A DNA stretch of 64,000 nt. It comes from Salmonella enterica subsp. enterica serovar Choleraesuis. GTDB taxonomy: Bacteria; Pseudomonadota; Gammaproteobacteria; Enterobacterales; Enterobacteriaceae. Position 1 is the stretch's first letter, and every line of letters starts with the position of its first letter. Position numbers and translations under genes: made by a program. Location: positions 3,162,001-3,226,000 of the forward strand of contig AP025685.1 in NCBI GenBank assembly GCA_022846635.1, written 5' to 3'. This document shows, piece after piece, positions 59,099 through 64,000 of the stretch. The notes under the pieces are model-generated. The model searched no databases, was not told where the DNA came from, and worked only from the letters and a program-made list of their open reading frames with translations.

Positions 59099-59222
59099 TT
59101 AAGCGTTCTTCCGATGGCCGCCCGGCGGCCATTGATCTTCCCAGGCTTATTTCATCGCCGCCGCGCTTGAGCTTTTGAGTAAACACTCAAAACTAACAAC
59201 GCAAGCTCCCAACCTCGACATA

Positions 59223-60320
59223 TTACGGTGCCAGGCTAAACCCATTGCGCCCGCCCTTTTTCGCCCGATACATGGCTTTATCGGCTCTGGCTATCCCTGA
59301 AGGCAGAGATTCAGACTGGCGGATCATAGCGACGCCCTGGCTCACCGTGACCACCTGAGAAACCATTGACGCCTGGTGAGGAATCGCCGCCTGGCGTAAT
59401 TCGGCCTGGATGCGTTCACTAATATCCTGTGCAGCGGAAATGTCGTTTACCCTCGCCAGAATCATGAACTCCTCCCCTCCCAAACGAAAAGCCGAGCCAT
59501 TGCTGTCTGCCGCCACCTGTTTCAAAAGTGATGCCACCCGCCGCAGGCACGCATCGCCCTCCGGATGCCCGTAGGTGTCATTAAAATTTTTGAAATAGTC
59601 GATATCCAGCAAAACCAAAGCCAGATGCGTTCCTTCAGGGAGGGAATGGGACGATTGCCGGAACAATTCATCCATCCGGGAGCGGTTATAGAGACCGGTC
59701 AGGCTATCCACACCGGCCCGTTGGATCAGGCGGTTAATCAACAGCCGGTTAGCCGTTTCACTGCGTTGGGTGCGCAGATACCACTCCAGCAGAATGTAAC
59801 GGGCGGAGACGATAACGCCAAGAATGATCATCGCCCCGGAGATCTGGGAGAAGTTAAAAAAGTGCGGATGGGTTATCAAGACAAATAGCACCGCCCCGAC
59901 AATGGGCGTAGCGAAGAGAACCAGCAAATAGCCGAAAGCATAGAAAGAGATAGTGGCTGGCAGCAGTATTATCAGCATCAGTGTGAGCACGATAGTCTGC
60001 TCACCGGGGTACTGAGAGGCCACCTGAACAATCACCCCGCCCCACAGCACGCCGTGCAACAGCACCGCAAGGCCAGTGCTGATTTTGTCGGTCATTTCCA
60101 GCGCAAAAACCACCAGCACCGTGAGCTGGGTTGCGACAATAACCGCTAGCGAAAGTAGTACCAGACTGTGGTTCCACTCCCAGTGACCGCTCTGATACTC
60201 CCGCATAATGACCCATAGCGCGAAAACAAAGTTTAAAACCAAAAACCAGGCGAACCCTTTGCTGTGCACCGGAGAGGTAGAGTGAGAGGCTGATACATTA
60301 ATTATATTTCTATTTCGCAC
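59223..60320 (-). CDS. Membrane diguanylate cyclase (GGDEF)
   Basis: A 365-residue protein. The N-terminal half (about 22-178) has six hydrophobic segments, probably a MASE-like sensor. The C-terminal GGDEF domain starts near residue 203 (GVDSLTGLYNRSRMDEL) with LLDIDYFKNFNDTYGHPEGD and the active-site GGEEF (281-285). No RxxD inhibitory site precedes it. It should make cyclic di-GMP. No EAL domain or partner gene is adjacent. Confidence 0.9.
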   Translation of the reverse strand: MRNRNIINVSASHSTSPVHSKGFAWFLVLNFVFALWVIMREYQSGHWEWNHSLVLLSLAVIVATQLTVLVVFALEMTDKISTGLAVLLHGVLWGGVIVQVASQYPGEQTIVLTLMLIILLPATISFYAFGYLLVLFATPIVGAVLFVLITHPHFFNFSQISGAMIILGVIVSARYILLEWYLRTQRSETANRLLINRLIQRAGVDSLTGLYNRSRMDELFRQSSHSLPEGTHLALVLLDIDYFKNFNDTYGHPEGDACLRRVASLLKQVAADSNGSAFRLGGEEFMILARVNDISAAQDISERIQAELRQAAIPHQASMVSQVVTVSQGVAMIRQSESLPSGIARADKAMYRAKKGGRNGFSLAP

Positions 60321-60676
60321 ACACTTCCCCTGAACAAGGATGCTGGCGGCTAACGAGTATTAGAAACCAAAGAAAAATAAAAAATAATTTAATAACCAGA
60401 TAAAGAAATAAAATCGCCAGACAAAGCCAAATAACCAGTTTAAAAAACGCGCATTAAATTATCAGAATTGTGCACAAAGTCAACTTTTCACCAATTCCTT
60501 CGCCACAAAAGGCTCTCTTTAGCTGGCGTTATAAAAAATCTGATGCGCGATTCTCGAGACTTTTTTTGTTAGTCACTAAAACCCTACTATTCTGTATATG
60601 ATTTGTTTAACTTGCCAATATCATTAACTCGCGGCCAGACCATCAGCATTTATAGCTGGTTTTCAGGAGCCATACC
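60321..60676. other. AT-rich divergent spacer before the yiaW-like gene
   Basis: This 356-bp spacer is AT-rich and holds the promoters of the cyclase and of the yiaW-like operon (a -10-like TATTCTGTATATGAT region around 60590-60605). No gene or repeat is seen. Confidence 0.5.
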
Positions 60677-61090
60677 ATGACGCTAGAACACGTTGCGTTG
60701 ATTATTCTTATCGTCGCATCTTTGTTGGTTTTCTATGGGATTATAGCCATTCATGACATCCCTTACGAAATCGCTAAAAAGCGTAATCACCCCCATCAGG
60801 AAGCCATCCATTATGCAGGCTGGGTTAGCCTGTTTACCCTGCATGTGCTGTGGCCATTTTTGTGGATTTGGGCAACGGTCTGGCAGCCGGGACGCGGCTG
60901 GGGAATCAAGCAGTTAGAAGACGACCAGTTAGGATTACACCAGAAACTGGAAGCGCTGGACTCCCAGGTTAAAAATCTCCATGACCAGGTTAATAAGCTC
61001 GAAAAATCTCTGTCACTGGCGACTAATCCAGTAACGGCAGCGCCTCCCGTTTCGGTTACAGAAGCAAAAAACCTGGCAGGGGATAAATAA
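60677..61090 (+). CDS. DUF3302 membrane protein, YiaW-like
   Basis: A 137-residue protein with two membrane segments (about 5-24 and 50-70), then a coiled coil (88-115). It matches E. coli YiaW in FYGIIAIHDIPYEIAKKRNHPHQEAIHYAGWVSLFTLHVLWPFLWIWAT. It has a longer C-terminal tail than E. coli YiaW (107). Its stop overlaps the next gene's ATG as TAATG, so the pair is coupled as in E. coli yiaW-yiaV. Confidence 0.9.
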   Translation: MTLEHVALIILIVASLLVFYGIIAIHDIPYEIAKKRNHPHQEAIHYAGWVSLFTLHVLWPFLWIWATVWQPGRGWGIKQLEDDQLGLHQKLEALDSQVKNLHDQVNKLEKSLSLATNPVTAAPPVSVTEAKNLAGDK

Positions 61091-62232
61091 TGGAAATTTT
61101 ATTAATACTCTGCTACACCGCACTTTGTATTGCCATATTTAAGATATTCAGAATTCCGCTAAATAAATGGACTGTGCCTACCGCGGCTCTCGGCGGCTTT
61201 ATCCTGATTGGTCTTCTGGTGCTGGTCATGAATTATAATTATCCCTATACCCAAATAGGTAATCAGGTATATCGCTCTGTACCTATTGTCTCGCAGGTTC
61301 GCGGCCGGGTGATTAATGTTCCCGTTACACCCAACCAGATTCTGAATAAAGGGGATGTGTTATTTGAAATCGACCCGACTCCTTTCCAGGCCAGGGTCGA
61401 TGATATTACCGCTCAACTTAAAGATGCCAGCCAGAATGCCCTCACCTTAAGCTCGACCCTAACCGGCTCTCAGGCCGATCTTGCCGTAGCCGTAGCCGAG
61501 CGGGATAAGGCTCAGCGCGAATATGCCCGCTACCTGGAAGGCCATAAAATGGGCGCCTTCTCTGAACAGATGATTGATACCCGTCGCCAGGCCTATAAAG
61601 CGGCGCAGGCCAGCGTTGAGTCGGCGAATGCCAAAGTCAGTTCGGCCCGCAATAGCCTTGAGTCAGTTATCAATGGCAAAAATACCAAAGTGGCTTCACT
61701 GGTCGCACAGCTACAGGAAGCACAATTCGACCTGGATAATACCAAAGTCAGAGCGCCATCGGACGGCTTTGTCAGCACCGTTGGCCTGCGCCCCGGCGTT
61801 ATGTCCACCGCGCTTGGTATTAACCCGGTAATGACTTTTGTGCCGCGCCATCAGGGAGAGCCACAGGTCTATGTGGCCGCATTCAGGCAGAATTCCTATC
61901 AAAGTATTAAACCGGGCCATCAGGCAGAATTTTTATTCCCTTCAATCCCGGGACGGGTGTTTAGCGGCAAGGTTATAGAAGTGCTTCCCGCTATCGGTGA
62001 AAGCCAGTTTCAGGGCCAGGGTACCCTGCTGGAAACGTCGGATCTCAAAACCGATGGCCGCATTTTAGTCATTCTCAATGTTACCGATGCGCGCCTGCCG
62101 CAATACTCTCTGCCGCGCGGTATGGCGGTAGAAGTAGCGGTCTATTCCGGCAATTTTGAGCACCTGGCATTGCTGCGCAAGATGCTTATCAGAATGAAAA
62201 GCTGGGAGAGTTATCTCTATCTCGATCATTAA
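61090..62232 (+). CDS. HlyD-family membrane fusion protein, YiaV-like
   Basis: A 380-residue membrane-fusion protein (E. coli YiaV is 378). It is anchored by two N-terminal hydrophobic segments (about 2-20 and 29-48), followed by a biotinyl-lipoyl domain (VRGRVINVPVTPNQILNKGDVLFEIDPTPFQARV), a coiled-coil hairpin (about 100-220) and the second lipoyl half (VRAPSDGFVSTVGLRPG). Substrate is unknown; no matching transporter is adjacent. Confidence 0.9.
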   Translation: MEILLILCYTALCIAIFKIFRIPLNKWTVPTAALGGFILIGLLVLVMNYNYPYTQIGNQVYRSVPIVSQVRGRVINVPVTPNQILNKGDVLFEIDPTPFQARVDDITAQLKDASQNALTLSSTLTGSQADLAVAVAERDKAQREYARYLEGHKMGAFSEQMIDTRRQAYKAAQASVESANAKVSSARNSLESVINGKNTKVASLVAQLQEAQFDLDNTKVRAPSDGFVSTVGLRPGVMSTALGINPVMTFVPRHQGEPQVYVAAFRQNSYQSIKPGHQAEFLFPSIPGRVFSGKVIEVLPAIGESQFQGQGTLLETSDLKTDGRILVILNVTDARLPQYSLPRGMAVEVAVYSGNFEHLALLRKMLIRMKSWESYLYLDH

Positions 62233-62322
62233 TCTGTCATGAGTGCACCCGGGCATCAGCGCCAGCGTTGCCCGATTTTTATCTTCATAACAATATATTT
62301 ATCAATAATAAGTGAGGCAGGT

Positions 62323-62988
62323 ATGAGCATTAAAGGGTTAACCCTGATTGCAGCGGTCAGCTGCGCAATTATGGTAAGCGGGTGCGCTAAAAAAACCACC
62401 AGCCCGGAGCAATACTCAGGCTTTTTGATGGATTACAGCGGGCTGCAGGAAACCAAATCGGCTTCGGGGCATACTATATTGCGCTGGATAGATCCGGCTT
62501 ATAAGACCGCTAATTATCACCACATTATTTACAACCCAATCACCTATTACCCGACGCCACGCCCTACCACGCAGATTGGTCAGCAGACTCTGGATAGCAT
62601 CCTGAACTATACCAATACCAAAATGAAGGCAAGTATTGCCCAACGTCTGCCGCTGACCACCACTCCCGGCCCCGGTACTCTGACTTTCCGGGGAGCGATT
62701 ACCGCCGTCGACGCCTCGCGTGAAGGTTTGCAATTCTATGAGGTTATCCCAATTGCGATGGTGATCGCCGGTACTCAGGCCGCCACTGGCCACCGTACTA
62801 TGAACACTACTCTGTTCTTCGAAGGTGAACTGATTGACTCCTCCACCAATAAAGTGGTGATGAAAGTCGTCAGAAAAGGCCAGGGCAAAGACCTGTCCAA
62901 CTCCAATAAGCAGCTAACGCTCAACGACCTGAAATCAGTCATTGATGGCCTGGCTACCGATGCCACGCTGTTTGATGCAGGCAAATAA
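62323..62988 (+). CDS. DUF3313 lipoprotein
   Basis: A 221-residue lipoprotein with a lipobox VSGC (Cys at 21). The core matches the DUF3313 family, periplasm-facing and of unknown function, with SGFLMDYSGLQETKSASGH at its start. The ATG at 62323 follows a GAGGCAGGT site; the frame is open from 62239 but no signal would result there. It follows the YiaV-like gene by 90 bp and ends with a terminator, so it likely belongs to that operon. Confidence 0.85.
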   Translation: MSIKGLTLIAAVSCAIMVSGCAKKTTSPEQYSGFLMDYSGLQETKSASGHTILRWIDPAYKTANYHHIIYNPITYYPTPRPTTQIGQQTLDSILNYTNTKMKASIAQRLPLTTTPGPGTLTFRGAITAVDASREGLQFYEVIPIAMVIAGTQAATGHRTMNTTLFFEGELIDSSTNKVVMKVVRKGQGKDLSNSNKQLTLNDLKSVIDGLATDATLFDAGK

Positions 62989-62998
62989 CGCCAGACCG

Positions 62999-63026
62999 GA
63001 TGCCCCGCTGAGGGGCATCATTTTAT
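62999..63026 (+). terminator. Terminator after the DUF3313 gene
   Basis: The stem GATGCCCC/GGGGCATC (62999-63019, 5-nt loop) is followed by ATTTTATC. Confidence 0.8.
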
Positions 63027-63165
63027 CTTCACGCCCGCAGGATGCCTTCAGGTTCCAGTAGCATTGATGAATCAGATTCATAAACGCTATACACCCAGCC
63101 GTGATTATTAATCTCAGTGATTCTTGTAAAATGAGCGGCTGATATATACCGCCCAATGGTTCATT

Positions 63166-64000
63166 ATGCACAATCCTCAGGCCCACTCAGCCAAAGCAGC
63201 CGGGCCGCTTTTTATCGTCATTCTTAGCGCCCTGATGGCATTTACTTCGCTCTCTACCGATATTTATCTACCCGCAATGCCGATAATGGCCCGCGAACTG
63301 CATGGCGATGCAGAGCTGACCATCACCGGTTTTTTACTCGGTTTCTGTATCGCCCAGCTTATCTGGGGACCGGTCAGCGACCATTTTGGCCGCCGTTTGC
63401 CGCTATTTATCGGTATGGGGCTATTTATCGCCGGTTCGGTGGGCTGTGCCCTTTCGACGACTATCGGGCAGATTGTATTCTGGCGAGTATTTCAGGCACT
63501 GGGAGCCTGCACCGGGCCAATGCTGGCACGAACCATGATCCGCGATCTGTTTAGCCGGACCCGTGCCGCCCAAATGTTATCAACGCTGGTTATCATTATG
63601 GCAATCGCCCCCATCGCCGGGCCGCTGCTGGGTGGGCAGATAATCAAAACCGGCTCATGGCATATGATTTTCTGGCTGCTGGCAATTATCGGCGTTCTGA
63701 TGCTGGTGTCCCTGTGCTGGCTGCCGGAAACTCTGCCGCCGCAAAAACGCGTAAAATCCTCTCTGAGCGGCGCATTTCGCAATTACGTCACGCTAATCAC
63801 CAATGCAGGTTATATGAGGTTTACTCTGTGCCTGATGTGTTATTACGTGGCGGCCTATGCGTTTATAACCGGCTCACCGTTTGTCTACATCACTTACTTT
63901 GGCGTGGACTCCCAGCACTACGGCTGGCTATTTGCGCTAAACATCGTCGGGGTTATGGGGATGAGCGTCATTAACCGCCGTCTGGTGGTGCGCTATTCGC
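63166..64000 (+). CDS. Bcr/CflA-family multidrug transporter (3' part cut by window edge)
   Basis: The first 278 codons of a 12-TM MFS drug-efflux protein. It shows TDIYLPAMPIMARELH, the loop motif GPVSDHFGRRLPLFIG and FWRVFQALGACTGPMLARTMIRDLF, diagnostic of the Bcr/CflA group. The gene continues past 64000 with no stop. Without the rest I cannot say whether it is bcr itself. Confidence 0.88.
   Translation, partial: MHNPQAHSAKAAGPLFIVILSALMAFTSLSTDIYLPAMPIMARELHGDAELTITGFLLGFCIAQLIWGPVSDHFGRRLPLFIGMGLFIAGSVGCALSTTIGQIVFWRVFQALGACTGPMLARTMIRDLFSRTRAAQMLSTLVIIMAIAPIAGPLLGGQIIKTGSWHMIFWLLAIIGVLMLVSLCWLPETLPPQKRVKSSLSGAFRNYVTLITNAGYMRFTLCLMCYYVAAYAFITGSPFVYITYFGVDSQHYGWLFALNIVGVMGMSVINRRLVVRYS

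Overview
The window is a chromosomal segment of an enteric bacterium (Enterobacteriaceae). The family call rests on protein sequences and gene order that follow the Escherichia/Salmonella backbone: secD-yajC-tgt-queA-acpH-proY-brnQ-phoR-phoB-sbcD-sbcC-mak-rdgC-ppnP-aroM-yaiA-aroL-yaiI-proC-psiF-iraP-ddlA-yaiZ-yaiY-yaiW-sbmA-ampH-hemB. It is not E. coli K-12: malZ, araJ, dgcC (adrA) and phoA are missing from their usual places, and several E. coli-absent genes are present (a DUF2076 protein, an extensin-like protein, queH, deoQKPX). I do not name a genus.

Layout. 1-9.4 kb (mostly minus strand): 5' part of secD, yajC, tgt, queA, then acpH, proline and branched-chain amino acid permeases, and the phosphate two-component system phoBR with a Pho box. 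9.5-18.4 kb: DNA repair nuclease sbcDC, fructokinase mak, rdgC, ppnP, and the shikimate group aroL-yaiA-aroM; the aroL promoter keeps a TyrR box and a TrpR-type operator. 18.4-31.5 kb: DUF2076 protein, yaiI, proC, psiF, iraP, an MdtG-like exporter, an extensin/M15-like protein divergent from ddlA, yaiZ, yaiY, yaiW, sbmA, ampH, a small AraC regulator and hemB.

31.5-35.6 kb is a less compact, AT-richer islet. It holds a membrane protein, a BhsA/YdgH-type secreted peptide, an array of 18 perfect-length 8-bp repeats, a second AraC regulator that aligns without gaps with the first, and a LysR regulator. 35.1-43.0 kb carries two GNAT acetyltransferases and sulfonate/taurine scavenging: ssuA, a convergent ssuCB preceded by a coupled 32-codon ORF, and tauABCD. 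43.1-47.5 kb is a deoxyribose catabolic locus (deoK-deoP-deoX and divergent deoQ) with a perfect 12-bp inverted repeat in the control region. queH and an alpha/beta hydrolase follow.

49.5-57.3 kb is a ferric enterobactin uptake locus: fepB, fepDGC, fes and fepA, with Fur-box-like sequences at each promoter and no enterobactin biosynthesis gene inside the window. 57.4-64 kb holds a XRE-cupin regulator divergent from a B3/B4-domain gene and an ABM-domain gene, a GGDEF diguanylate cyclase, a yiaW-yiaV-like membrane-fusion pair with a DUF3313 lipoprotein, and the first part of a Bcr/CflA drug transporter.

Themes: the right half is dominated by scavenging (sulfonates, taurine, deoxyribose, iron-siderophore). 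The observations most worth follow-up are the twin four-cysteine AraC-type regulators on either side of hemB, the 8-bp repeat array, the small ORF fused by ATGA coupling to ssuC, and the split ssu locus.
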